Positions 1 through 7,791 of a stretch of DNA of 27,524 nt are shown piece after piece. This stretch comes from Deltaproteobacteria bacterium. Lineage in GTDB: Bacteria; Myxococcota_A; Polyangia; Polyangiales; Houyiibacteriaceae. Under the pieces are notes generated by a model. The model saw only the letters and a list, made by a program, of their open reading frames with translations. It was not told the DNA's origin and searched no databases. How positions within the stretch are numbered: the stretch's first letter is position 1; each line of letters begins with the position of its first letter. The translations under genes were made by a program, and so were the position numbers. The stretch lies in assembly GCA_027295555.1 (NCBI GenBank), contig JAPUKT010000104.1, forward strand, positions 1 through 27,524, given 5' to 3'.

Positions 1-1100
1 CCCTCCTGAACGCGGGGCTCGAAGCCGAAGAGTGCAATCAGATCGAGCAGGCGTTGAAGCACATCGTCGACTTCCGACGGTGTCGGCCCGAGCACAAGCT
101 CGTGGTCGAGCGCGATGAGAACGGAGCGCTCAAACACTTCGAGTATCACCCCTCGGCCACGGAGTTCGTCGAAGTCTCTCGAGGCGAAGACGGGCTCTTT
201 CGTGCAGAGCAAATCCGCATCAAGGTCGAACGAGAGCCGATTGCGCGGGCCACCTCGGTACAAACCTCGATCGGCGACGGTTTGATGGAGATCGGGCTTC
301 CCGCCGGCCTCGCCGCCTTTTTCACCGAGGCGTTCGAGGGCCGGATCAACTTCCCGCTGCAAGCGCGCAAGGGGGATGTCTTTCGAATCATCGTCGACGA
401 GGAGCGGGTAGACGGGGAGTTCCTGCGCTACGGCCGGGTGCACGCGGTCGAATACGATGGCCAGCGAACGGGGAAGGCACAGGCCTTCTACTACGAAACG
501 CCCAACGTACCCGGGCAGTTCTACGACGAGACCGGCCGGGCGATGCAGGGTGGCTGGCTTCGAACGCCGCTTCGTTACGACCGCCTATCCTCTCACTTCA
601 ACCCGAGACGCTTTCACCCGATCTTGAAGCGAACGATGCCCCACCTCGGAGTCGACTACGCCGCGGTTACCGGCACCCCGGTGTGGGCTGCCGCCGATGG
701 CCGCGTGAAGTTCGTGGGACGCAAGGGTCCCAACGGGAATCTGGTCGCCGTCCGTCACAGCAGAGGCTTCAAAACGTACTACGCGCACCTGCACCGCATC
801 AAAGGCGGGATCCGTCCCGGCACGTACGTGAAGCAGCGCGAGCTGATCGGATTCGTGGGCTCGACCGGTCGCTCGACGGGGCCGCACCTGCACTTTGGCC
901 TCAAGAAGTACAACCGGTACATCGATCCGATCACGGAGTTGAACGCGCCGGGTCGGCGCATGGCGGCGCGTGACCTTCCCCCGTTCAAGAGGGTAGTTGG
1001 CGATCGAAAGGCTCAGCTGAGCGACATCGCCGACGCACCCAAGCTCGTGGCTGGCGACGACGTGCCGCTGGTCGAGCAAGTCGACGAAATCATGGACTGA
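1..1100 (+). CDS. M23-family peptidoglycan endopeptidase, 5' end missing
   Basis: A LytM/M23 zinc endopeptidase that would cleave peptidoglycan cross-bridges in the periplasm. The frame is open from base 3 with no stop, and the residues before the first TTG (54) read as a continuation of the N-terminal domain, so the true start lies upstream; about 365 residues are visible. The N-terminal part resembles the OapA/Csd3-type domain that precedes M23 in MepM-like enzymes. The catalytic domain occupies roughly visible residues 195-310. It has the first zinc pair in PHLGVDY (His codon 642, Asp codon 654), YAHLHR, and the HLH motif in GPHLHFG (885-893), so the active site looks complete. A short hydrophilic tail of about 50 residues follows. 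The next gene starts 28 bases downstream on the same strand. The family call is firm; the cleaved bond cannot be told from sequence. Confidence 0.9.
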   Translation, partial: LLNAGLEAEECNQIEQALKHIVDFRRCRPEHKLVVERDENGALKHFEYHPSATEFVEVSRGEDGLFRAEQIRIKVEREPIARATSVQTSIGDGLMEIGLPAGLAAFFTEAFEGRINFPLQARKGDVFRIIVDEERVDGEFLRYGRVHAVEYDGQRTGKAQAFYYETPNVPGQFYDETGRAMQGGWLRTPLRYDRLSSHFNPRRFHPILKRTMPHLGVDYAAVTGTPVWAAADGRVKFVGRKGPNGNLVAVRHSRGFKTYYAHLHRIKGGIRPGTYVKQRELIGFVGSTGRSTGPHLHFGLKKYNRYIDPITELNAPGRRMAARDLPPFKRVVGDRKAQLSDIADAPKLVAGDDVPLVEQVDEIMD

Positions 1101-1128
1101 GCCCCAGGCCAGGGTTAGGCTCCGCGCG

Positions 1129-3450
1129 GTGTTGAACCGATCCGTCGCATTCGAACGGTTAGTGGTCGCGCTCATCCCACTGCTGCTCGTTTGGGGGATT
1201 TGGTCGTTCGGTATCTGGAACCCCTGGGAGCTCGAGACGGCCGAAGCCGCGCGTACGATGCGCGAGGCCGGTACTGAAACATCCGATCGCTCGATCTTGC
1301 GTGTCTGGTTGATCGGAGCGGGCTTCGAGACCATCGGGATCCACGCATGGGCTGGGCGGCTTCCCGGGGTCCTCGCGGGGCTCTTGACCTGCCTTCTCGC
1401 CTTCTCGTTGGTACGCCGATACGCCGGCCGTCGCGCTGCGCTAATCGCAGTCGTCGTCCTCGGCACCTCGCCGCTCTTTTTGCTCAACGTGCGTTTGATG
1501 ATGGGCGACGGCATCGGCTTTGCCGCCCAAACATGGGTGGGGCTTACCGCGTTTGGTGCCTGCACAGAGGCCCTGAGCAATCGGGGGCGACTGGCGTCCT
1601 ATGCGTGGCTCGGCGGAGGAATCGCGGTCAGCACCCTTGCAAGCGGCGTGCTCCTCGGCCCGTTGCCTCCCCTTCTCGCGGTTGGGGTGTGGAGCATGCT
1701 CGCTCGGGACACCGACGGCAGGCGCGGAGATCCCTTGGGACGCTGGATTGTCCTCGCAACCGGAACGGGATTGGTCGCTGGGGTCGTCCGGGCGGTGATC
1801 CGCGACGCCCCAGACTTCAGCCTCTGGATCGGAGGCGGCGTCATTGGCGGGGATCCCCCGACCTATGGCGAGGCGCTCGAGCTGATCTTCCACGGGTTTG
1901 CACCCTGGAGCGCGGCGCTTCCGGTGGCCGCTCTGTGGGTCTTGGCGCCGCGAACGAAGCGAAACACCAGCGCGCAAGACCTCGGATGGATGTTGCTACT
2001 GTGGGCCGCGTTCACCCACGTCACATGGACGATTTTCGCGTCGCGCTACGGCATTCCCCCGTACCTCGCGGTGGTTCCGCTTGCCGGCATCGTGGCGCTC
2101 TGGTTGTTCGAAATCATCGACGAGCCCGCTCCCCGGTGGCCCGCGGCGGTGGTCATCGCGCTTCTGATCGGGTTGTTGGTCCGGGACTATGCGCTCTCCC
2201 CAGAGAGTGCGCTTCGCGGTCTCGCCGTCGAGGGGCTCGATGTTCCTCCGGTCGTCCGGACGGCCGGAGCCTGGACGGCGGTGTTTGGCCTAGCCGCCCT
2301 GACGTTTTGCTTCTTGCTCGTCAGCCCCGCGACCACTGAAAAGCCGGACGTACGCCGCGTCGAAGCGTGGGTTCGACGTCAGTGGGCGCGAGGACCCGTG
2401 GAGGACGCTTGGTTGGTCGTCGCCGCGCTTCTACTCCTCGCGTGCCTGGTGTTCGGCTTTCTCTGTCTGGTGACAGACCTCCGACTCGCCTCGGTCGTGG
2501 TGCGTGTCGGCCGCGTCTTGTTCTTCCTGCCTATCGTGGTGCTTGCATTGGTGTTCGGTGCTCCGTGGTTGCAATACGCCTACAGTCGACTGGGAAGTGC
2601 CCGGGGGCTGCCCGTGCTCTTCAGCGGGCTCGCGGTCGCCGCATACATGACCGTGTCGTTTCAACCCGCGCTGAGCCAGCACTTCTCTCCGAAGGCCGTT
2701 TATGATGCTTATGAAGAGCTCGCCGGCGACAGTGGCGAGCCACTCGTCTCGTATCGTTCGTCATCGACCGCGGCGCGGTACTACACCGAGACACCCACCG
2801 AGGAGATCGACGACCGATCGACGCTCATCGACTACCTCCGAGATGAGGGGCAGCGCTGGGCGGTAATTCCGGCGGGGGATCTGGCGGGGCTCAACCGGAA
2901 GTACCGTCGCAGGACAGGGCGTCACCTCTATGTTGCGGACGCACGGAGCACGCGCCTTCTTCTGGTCGCAGCGAACCCCGTCGACGGACGGCCCAACCAA
3001 AACTTCATTGCCGACCGCGTGCTAGACCGAGTCCCTGAGATTCAGCACTCTCTCGACGTGAGCTTCGCCGACCGTGTCGAGCTCCTCGGCTACGACCTCG
3101 ATTTGCCCGGAGGAGATCATGTTGGCGCCGGGCAGCGCTTCTCGCTGACGTGGTTTTGGCGGGTCACCGGAACCCCCCCCAAGGGCTATCAGGTCTTCGT
3201 CCACATCGACGGGTACGGACAGCGCATGAATGGAGACCACGTTCCGATCGACGGCCAGTACCCGATCAAATACTGGGAAAAAGGAGATCTCATCGTGGAC
3301 GAACACGCGCTTACCGTTCCGGCAAACTACCCAGTGGGTGACTACGTGATCTACGTCGGCTTGTTCAAGGGGAACGAGCGTCTCGATGTAAAGTCCGGGC
3401 CGAACGACGGCGCCAATCGTGTTCGCGCAGGCATGCTTCAAGTGCGCTAG
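1129..3450 (+). CDS. GT39/ArnT-like polytopic glycosyltransferase with C-terminal beta-sandwich domain
   Basis: An integral-membrane glycosyltransferase of the PMT/ArnT (GT-C) type, expected to transfer a sugar from a polyprenyl-phosphate donor on the periplasmic side. The protein is 773 residues with a GTG start. A first membrane helix (about 10-29) is followed by an acidic periplasmic loop, NPWELETAEAARTM, in the position of the family's DE-containing first loop. AGRLPGVLAGLL near 74-85 matches the family's second conserved helix. Many further hydrophobic segments run to about residue 505. A soluble region follows, and the last ~130 residues (ELLGYDL, YQVFVHIDG, PVGDYVIYVGLF) look like the beta-sandwich found at the end of related bacterial glycosyltransferases. 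The acceptor is unknown. There is no strong Shine-Dalgarno; TTG at 1132 is an alternative start. Confidence 0.82.
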   Translation: MLNRSVAFERLVVALIPLLLVWGIWSFGIWNPWELETAEAARTMREAGTETSDRSILRVWLIGAGFETIGIHAWAGRLPGVLAGLLTCLLAFSLVRRYAGRRAALIAVVVLGTSPLFLLNVRLMMGDGIGFAAQTWVGLTAFGACTEALSNRGRLASYAWLGGGIAVSTLASGVLLGPLPPLLAVGVWSMLARDTDGRRGDPLGRWIVLATGTGLVAGVVRAVIRDAPDFSLWIGGGVIGGDPPTYGEALELIFHGFAPWSAALPVAALWVLAPRTKRNTSAQDLGWMLLLWAAFTHVTWTIFASRYGIPPYLAVVPLAGIVALWLFEIIDEPAPRWPAAVVIALLIGLLVRDYALSPESALRGLAVEGLDVPPVVRTAGAWTAVFGLAALTFCFLLVSPATTEKPDVRRVEAWVRRQWARGPVEDAWLVVAALLLLACLVFGFLCLVTDLRLASVVVRVGRVLFFLPIVVLALVFGAPWLQYAYSRLGSARGLPVLFSGLAVAAYMTVSFQPALSQHFSPKAVYDAYEELAGDSGEPLVSYRSSSTAARYYTETPTEEIDDRSTLIDYLRDEGQRWAVIPAGDLAGLNRKYRRRTGRHLYVADARSTRLLLVAANPVDGRPNQNFIADRVLDRVPEIQHSLDVSFADRVELLGYDLDLPGGDHVGAGQRFSLTWFWRVTGTPPKGYQVFVHIDGYGQRMNGDHVPIDGQYPIKYWEKGDLIVDEHALTVPANYPVGDYVIYVGLFKGNERLDVKSGPNDGANRVRAGMLQVR

Positions 3451-3455
3451 TTACA

Positions 3456-4085
3456 CTAGTCTGAATCCGTGCCTGAAAACAGCGACGTCGCGAGATCGAG
3501 GCCGCCTTGAAACGCTGGCGAGTCGGGGTCGGGCTTCGGCCTCTCGCGCTCCGGAGCTTTTCGTACGGGTCTGCTCGAGAGCGGTTGCGCCGGGGCGGAC
3601 CAACCCACGACCGTTCGCTGCGGGTCGGGCGACGGCTCCAACGATTCCAAAGGCTCCAAAGGCTCGTCAGGTCCGACGGGGACCCCGACGAGCGTCCGCT
3701 GATCTAGAATGTACGAAGCCTCGGCCCTCAAGCAGCGCATGCTCTGCGTGAGCTGGCGACGCTCATTGATTCGCAGCGCTTCGAAGGCGATCCCCATCCC
3801 GATGGAGGTCGATTCGTGGGTGCCCCGTTCGAGTCCCACCCTCTGTACGCGGCCCGCGACGTGGAGCGGCTCCTCCCAATCGGGAGGGTAGAAGGTGAGC
3901 GTGACGTCGCTTCCCACCTCGAGCAGCAAGTCGGTTTCAATCCAGAGCCCGTCCTCGCTCACATCGGTCACCCGGTGCATGATCGCTTCGCCCCAAACGT
4001 CCGAGAAAACCCCGCACTCCAGCGCGATGAGGCGTCGAACCGCCCTCCGCGCCTCGCGTTTGGCCCCGAACTGGCGCAGTGCCAT
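3456..4085 (-). CDS. PilZ domain protein with intact c-di-GMP motif
   Basis: A probable c-di-GMP-binding protein of 209 residues. The PilZ domain covers about residues 8-120: the arginine motif RRAVRR (13-18) and DVSEDG (41-46, matching D/NxSxxG) are both present, so ligand binding is plausible. The C-terminal ~80 residues are rich in Pro, Glu and Ser with an EPLEPLESLEP repeat and look disordered. The frame stays open upstream to 4265, but that part lies inside the preceding phosphoesterase gene. ATG at 4083-4085 has GAGG just upstream and begins a normal PilZ N-terminus, so I chose it. It lies 37 bases after the phosphoesterase gene, probably in the argC transcription unit. The output partner is unknown. 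Confidence 0.85.
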   Translation of the reverse strand: MALRQFGAKREARRAVRRLIALECGVFSDVWGEAIMHRVTDVSEDGLWIETDLLLEVGSDVTLTFYPPDWEEPLHVAGRVQRVGLERGTHESTSIGMGIAFEALRINERRQLTQSMRCLRAEASYILDQRTLVGVPVGPDEPLEPLESLEPSPDPQRTVVGWSAPAQPLSSRPVRKAPERERPKPDPDSPAFQGGLDLATSLFSGTDSD

Positions 4086-4122
4086 GCCTCGCTTGTAAGC
4101 GAGTGGGCGTTCGAACGGCAAG

Positions 4123-5022
4123 TTACGCGAAAATCTCGAAAGCCTGATCCGGTTCGAGAATGTAGCGCAATTGATCCCAGCGACCCGGAGTGGCCACCGC
4201 ACGGTGCTCTTCGACGTCGAATACCCAGAGCCCTTCGCGACCCTCGTGCGTCGTGCTTCCGGCACAACAGAGCGGCAAATGTGATTCCGCTACCCAGACG
4301 TGATAGCGCCGGTGCACGTGCCCGTGCACGATCACGCCTCGCTGCACGGCACAGCTGATCTCGAGAAGCGCGTCGGCGTTTTCGAGCCCGTGATGAGGTC
4401 TGTCCGGCTGACCGTTCGCGAGTCTCGGGGCGTAGTGGGTCGCGATGATGATGAAGCGATCGCGAACACGCTCGTCATCGAGGATGCGTGCCAACGCGTC
4501 CAATTGCGCATCCGGAATTCGTCCGTTCGAAAGCGTGGGGTTCGGGTTGGGTCGGGCGCTGTTGACCCCAATCAGGGCCAAGCCATCGACCGAAAGCCAG
4601 ACTTGCGGCCACGGTCCATCGACGGCGTACTCGGGGAGATCCGTTCGAAGAAACTCTCCAAAGTGCTTCTCGAACCACCCCGCACGCACGGCGTCTTGAA
4701 GATAGACGTCGTGATTGCCGGGAACCGTGAAGAACCCTTGCGGGGCATGCGTGAGCGGCTCGATCACGCGCCTCGCGTACGCGATCTCGGCGTCGGTTCC
4801 GAGCGCCGTGTAGTCGCCGGTGCATACGACGAGGTCGACACCCTGCTCTCTTGCGAAGTCTGCCAGCGCATCGACCTTCTGCCGCGCTTGGGCAAAAAGC
4901 CGGCGCCGTAGAAGCCGCAGGTTGGCCAGACCCACGAGTCGCTTGTTGGCGAAGCTCTTCCAAGGAACGCCGGGAAATCCGTCCTCGAGATGAAGGTCGC
5001 TGACGTGCAGGATGCGGGTCAC
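4123..5022 (-). CDS. Calcineurin-like metallophosphoesterase (CpdA/Icc-like)
   Basis: A 299-residue soluble metallophosphoesterase with all the canonical metal-binding motifs: DLH (Asp9, His11), GDYTALG (Asp70), GNHD (102-105), THYAPR (His196) and GHVH (234-237). It would hydrolyse a phosphomono- or phosphodiester; CpdA-like cAMP phosphodiesterase is the nearest named relative, but the substrate cannot be read from sequence. The frame can be extended to an ATG at 5085 inside argC. The first conserved strand (TRILHVSDLHL) begins immediately after GTG 5020-5022, and that GTG overlaps the argC stop as GTGA, the usual sign of translational coupling; GTG at 5026-5028 is nearly equivalent. It is followed on the same strand by a PilZ gene, so an arginine-biosynthesis gene leads a unit with two signalling-type genes. 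Confidence 0.88.
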   Translation of the reverse strand: MTRILHVSDLHLEDGFPGVPWKSFANKRLVGLANLRLLRRRLFAQARQKVDALADFAREQGVDLVVCTGDYTALGTDAEIAYARRVIEPLTHAPQGFFTVPGNHDVYLQDAVRAGWFEKHFGEFLRTDLPEYAVDGPWPQVWLSVDGLALIGVNSARPNPNPTLSNGRIPDAQLDALARILDDERVRDRFIIIATHYAPRLANGQPDRPHHGLENADALLEISCAVQRGVIVHGHVHRRYHVWVAESHLPLCCAGSTTHEGREGLWVFDVEEHRAVATPGRWDQLRYILEPDQAFEIFA

Positions 5023-6071
5023 GGCCACTCGGCCGGAGCGCCCAATCCTGCACCCTCTTCCAGGCCGAACCGCACGTTTAAGCATTGCAACGCCTGGCCG
5101 GCGGCGCCTTTGACGAGGTTGTCGATCGCGCTCATCGCGATGATCTTTCCGCTACCCGGGTCCTGGGTGTACGCCACGTGCACGCGGTTTGAGCCGCGGA
5201 CCCACAGTGTGTCGGGATGATCCCCTGGGTCGAGGACGTGCACCGACGGTGAGCCCGCGTAGAGCTCGCGCGCAGCCTCGGTGCAGATCGCCGGGGTCGA
5301 TCCGGAGCCCGCGGGCTCCGCATAGCACGTCGCAAGAATGCCTCGCGTCATCGGGAGGAGATGCGGAACGAAGGTGATGTGAATCGCGCCGCCAGCGAGC
5401 CGGCTCAGCTCTTGCTCGATTTCCGGACCATGCCGATGCACCCCTGCCTCGTATGCCCGAACGCCTTCGGCGGTCTCGGGATAGTGCGTCGCGCTCGATA
5501 GGCCTCGCCCCGCGCCGGAAACGCCCGACTTGGCGTCGACGACGATTCCCTCCCTTCGAATGAGACCGGCCTTTACGAGAGGGGCAAGCCCGAGCGTCGA
5601 CGCAGTGGGATAGCACCCGGGCACGGCAACGAGATCGGCCGTCTTCAACTCCTCGCGATGAAGCTCGACGAGCCCGTACACGGCCTCCGACAACAGCTCG
5701 GAAACGGGATGCGTGCCGTACAGGCGTTCGTACACGGCCTGGTCGTCGAAACGAAAGTCTGCCGACAGATCGAAGACCTTGAGGCCGCGCTGACGCAAAG
5801 CGCTCACGACTTCTGCGCTCGCCGCGTGCGGAAGTGCGCAGAACGCGACATCGGCACGGGCCGCGATCGCGTCGGCATCGAACGGCTCGACCGTTCCTTC
5901 GAAGACGCCGCGCAAGCTCGGAAGAACCTCCGCAATGGGGCGCTCCGCAGTCGTGTTGCCGACGACCGACACGAGCTCGATCGACGGGTGCCCGAGCGCA
6001 AGACGCAGCAGCTCCGCTCCGGTGTAGCCGGTTCCGCCCACGACGATCGCGCGTATTGTGTTCGAGGTCAT
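5019..6071 (-). CDS. argC: N-acetyl-gamma-glutamyl-phosphate reductase
   Basis: Catalyses the NADPH-dependent reduction of N-acetyl-gamma-glutamyl phosphate to the semialdehyde, third step of arginine (ornithine) synthesis in the cytoplasm. At 350 residues it matches the usual length of type 1 ArgC. The N-terminal nucleotide-binding motif GGTGYTGAELLRLALGHP (12-29) is clear, the catalytic cysteine is Cys153 in VPGCYPT, and the family segments HRHGPEIEQEL and FVPHLLPMTRGI are present. The ATG at 6069-6071 has GAGGGAG upstream on the coding strand. It lies downstream of rpsI, separated by a rho-independent terminator, and is coupled to the phosphoesterase gene by a GTGA overlap. No other arginine genes are visible in the window. 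Confidence 0.96.
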   Translation of the reverse strand: MTSNTIRAIVVGGTGYTGAELLRLALGHPSIELVSVVGNTTAERPIAEVLPSLRGVFEGTVEPFDADAIAARADVAFCALPHAASAEVVSALRQRGLKVFDLSADFRFDDQAVYERLYGTHPVSELLSEAVYGLVELHREELKTADLVAVPGCYPTASTLGLAPLVKAGLIRREGIVVDAKSGVSGAGRGLSSATHYPETAEGVRAYEAGVHRHGPEIEQELSRLAGGAIHITFVPHLLPMTRGILATCYAEPAGSGSTPAICTEAARELYAGSPSVHVLDPGDHPDTLWVRGSNRVHVAYTQDPGSGKIIAMSAIDNLVKGAAGQALQCLNVRFGLEEGAGLGAPAEWP

Positions 6072-6134
6072 TGTGTCGACTCCCTCATAAGGATGGCATG
6101 TCCATTGTCTACGTCTCGAGCTCCAAGCTTAAGC

Positions 6135-6166
6135 AAAAAAGCCGCGGCACACCCGGCGCCGCGGCT
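6135..6166 (-). terminator. Rho-independent terminator after rpsI
   Basis: Read on the minus strand just after rpsI, AGCCGCGGC and GCCGCGGCT form a 9-bp GC-rich stem (plus-strand arms 6158-6166 and 6140-6148) around a 9-base loop, followed directly by a run of six T (plus-strand A run 6135-6140, sharing one base with the stem). This is the textbook arrangement and should separate rplM-rpsI transcription from argC. Confidence 0.9.
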
Positions 6167-6186
6167 CGAATCACAAAACGAAGGTC

Positions 6187-6594
6187 TCAGCGCTTGGAGT
6201 ACTGGAACTTCTTGCGTGCACCGGGCTGGCCTGGCTTCTTACGCTCCTTCTTGCGGGCATCACGTGTCATGTAGCCAGCACGCTTGAGCGCCGGCTTGTT
6301 GTTCTCATCCATCCCAACGAGCGCCCGCGCGATGCCGTGACGAACCGCTTCGGCTTGCGCGGAGACCCCGCCGCCAATCACGTTCACCTCGACGTCATAC
6401 TGACCCTGCTTGGTGAGCGTCGCGAACGGCTGCATCGCGATGATTCGAAGAATCTCTCGCGGGAAGTAGTCCTCAAAGGTGCGACCGTTCACGGTCACGG
6501 TGCCCACCCCAGGGCTGAGGAAGACGCGAGCGATCGCGTTCTTGCGCTTACCCGTGCCGTAGTGGCGTCCGTGAATGACTTTGGTATGTGCCAT
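6187..6594 (-). CDS. rpsI: 30S ribosomal protein S9
   Basis: Ribosomal protein uS9 of the small subunit. It is 135 residues, normal length, with the characteristic YGTGKRKNAIARVFL-type N-terminal segment, the GGGVSAQAEAVRHGIARAL block, and the basic C-terminus ending KKFQYSKR, whose tail reaches the P-site tRNA in known ribosomes. The ATG is at 6592-6594, 18 bases after the rplM stop; rplM-rpsI is the standard bacterial pair. A strong terminator follows. Confidence 0.98.
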   Translation of the reverse strand: MAHTKVIHGRHYGTGKRKNAIARVFLSPGVGTVTVNGRTFEDYFPREILRIIAMQPFATLTKQGQYDVEVNVIGGGVSAQAEAVRHGIARALVGMDENNKPALKRAGYMTRDARKKERKKPGQPGARKKFQYSKR

Positions 6595-6612
6595 GCAAAA
6601 TATCTTTCGAGA

Positions 6613-7041
6613 TCAAAACGGAAAGGGCTCTGGTTTCTGCGCCACGTGTGGGTGGGTCCCTTCCGGATAAACTTTCAGCTTGCGGAACATCTGTCGGCCC
6701 AGGCTGTTCTTGGGCAGCATTCCTTTGACGGCGCGCTCGACGATGAACTCGGGCTTGCGCTCGAGGAGGTGACCGTAGCTTTCGGACTTGAGCCCACCGG
6801 GATAGCCCGAGTGCCGATGATAGTACTTGTTCTCACGCTTGTTGCCCGTGAGGTGCACTTGAGCTGCATTCGTGACGATGACGAAGTCACCGGTGTCGAC
6901 GTGAGGGGTGTATTCTGGTCGATGCTTGCCGCGCAGGACATGCGCCACCTTGGACGCAAGCCGGCCAAGCGGTTGGCCCGCCGCATCGACGACGTACCAC
7001 TTGCGTTCGATTTCTGACGCTTTGGCACTCTGGGTAGCCAT
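6613..7041 (-). CDS. rplM: 50S ribosomal protein L13
   Basis: Ribosomal protein uL13 of the large subunit, 142 residues, the normal length. Visible family blocks are RKWYVVDAAGQPLGRLAS, VHLTGNKRENKYYHRHSGYPGG, and AVKGMLPKNSLGRQMFRKLKVY. The reading frame is open upstream to 7188, but the ATG at 7039-7041 has AGGAG six bases before it and gives the standard N-terminus. First gene of the rplM-rpsI unit, with a promoter just upstream (7075-7115). Confidence 0.97.
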   Translation of the reverse strand: MATQSAKASEIERKWYVVDAAGQPLGRLASKVAHVLRGKHRPEYTPHVDTGDFVIVTNAAQVHLTGNKRENKYYHRHSGYPGGLKSESYGHLLERKPEFIVERAVKGMLPKNSLGRQMFRKLKVYPEGTHPHVAQKPEPFPF

Positions 7042-7074
7042 GATCGCTCCTAAGCCCCTGGTTTCGGGGCGCGT

Positions 7075-7115
7075 TTCGTAGCCGTCGGCCCCTAGAGTGT
7101 CAAGTAGAGTGTCAA
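7075..7115 (-). promoter_or_regulatory. Putative sigma-70-type promoter of rplM-rpsI with two TTGACA boxes
   Basis: On the minus strand, two perfect -35 hexamers TTGACA occur (plus-strand 7110-7115 and 7098-7103), 12 bp apart. The proximal one is followed after exactly 17 bp by TACGAA (7075-7080), a weak -10. Transcription would begin near 7068, about 27 bases before the rplM ATG. A short hairpin GCCCC-GAAACCA-GGGGC lies in the leader. The distal box has no good -10 at 16-18 bp, so its role is unclear. The call rests on consensus match and position only. Confidence 0.6.
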
Positions 7116-7116
7116 G
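7093..7116. repeat. 12-bp tandem duplication in the rplM upstream region
   Basis: TAGAGTGTCAAG occurs twice back to back (7093-7104 and 7105-7116). Each copy contains a TTGACA -35 hexamer on the minus strand, so the duplication doubles the -35 element of the ribosomal promoter. Confidence 0.95.
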
Positions 7117-7145
7117 CGGGCGGAGTTGGGCTAAAAAGGTAACAG

Positions 7146-7718
7146 GTGAGAATCCTTGCCCAAACAGCCAGACAGCGCCATGGCGCATTCGTCGCCAGCG
7201 TGCTCGGCCCTGTGATCACGGCAATCGCCGTTCTGTGGACCCCCATGTCTGCGGAGGCGCAAGCTGGGGAGATCCGTTGCTCGGTGACGGCCAACGGGGC
7301 GCCTGCTAGTGGCACGATCGTGGTCGAGCGCGATGGTCGGGAGGCCGCAGGCGGATCGTGTGGCATCGCCATCTCCGTTCCTGCAGGCAAATGGCGCGCG
7401 ACGGTCCGGCTAGACGGCGCCCTCGACAACCCCTCGAAACGGGTCGACGTCGACGTTACGGCGGGGAAAACCACCCCCGTCCGCGTCAATTTTCAGACCG
7501 GGGTTCTCGAGGTTCGAATCGAGGCGAAGGGAGGCTCGGGGACAGGAATGGTGACCGTCAACCGGGGCTCGAAACGGATCGGCACGCTCGGAGCTGGCGT
7601 CGCGGCACAACTCAGCGCAGGAAACTATGAGGTGGTAGTTCGGTACGGGGGTCAGGAACGCCGTTACGCGGTCAACCTTCGCCCAGGGCAGCACCGCGTC
7701 GTGAGGGCCCAGTTCTAA
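7146..7718 (+). CDS. Secreted PEGA-like repeat protein, function unknown
   Basis: A 190-residue protein with a long basic N-terminus, a hydrophobic core (about 19-33) and a likely signal-peptidase site after AEAQA (36-40), so probably periplasmic or outer-membrane associated. The mature part seems to hold two beta-rich modules that resemble each other, about 50-115 (ending TPVRVNF) and 116-190 (ending RVVRAQF). Each finishes with a PAG/SAG turn followed by alternating hydrophobic strands, as in PEGA or carboxypeptidase-regulatory-like domains. Cys45 and Cys72 could form a disulphide. The start is GTG 7146 with AAGG upstream. It is divergent from rplM, and 73 bases separate it from the acyltransferase gene on the same strand. 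Confidence 0.7.
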   Translation: MRILAQTARQRHGAFVASVLGPVITAIAVLWTPMSAEAQAGEIRCSVTANGAPASGTIVVERDGREAAGGSCGIAISVPAGKWRATVRLDGALDNPSKRVDVDVTAGKTTPVRVNFQTGVLEVRIEAKGGSGTGMVTVNRGSKRIGTLGAGVAAQLSAGNYEVVVRYGGQERRYAVNLRPGQHRVVRAQF

Positions 7719-7735
7719 CCAAACATTTCTTGGTT
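7717..7735 (+). other. Small inverted repeat between the PEGA-like and plsB genes
   Basis: AACCAA (7717-7722) and TTGGTT (7730-7735) form a 6-bp stem with a 7-base loop that begins at the stop codon of the upstream gene. No T-tract follows, so I do not call it a terminator. A second weak 6-bp hairpin is possible near 7745-7765. Confidence 0.35.
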
Positions 7736-7791
7736 GATCCGCGGTACTATCCCTGAACGGGGTACACTCGACCGCGTGGGGGCCGCTGCTA

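Noticed and set aside
585..1580. 331-codon open frame on the minus strand
   Set aside because: It is antisense to the M23 and glycosyltransferase genes; high GC leaves the opposite frame open and the translation has no family features.
3640..3675. Short direct repeats (CCAAAGGCT) as a regulatory element
   Set aside because: They encode the EPLEPLESLEP repeat in the PilZ tail and are explained by the protein.
4086..4265. N-terminal extension of the PilZ gene
   Set aside because: It overlaps the phosphoesterase coding sequence in another frame; the ATG at 4085 has GAGG upstream and starts a normal PilZ domain.
6072..6110. Possible sigma-70 promoter for argC (TAGACA, 16 bp, TATGAG)
   Set aside because: The start site would fall about five bases before the ATG and cut off the good Shine-Dalgarno.
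7042..7188. N-terminal extension of L13
   Set aside because: It includes the promoter and the AGGAG site; L13 has its usual length from ATG 7041.
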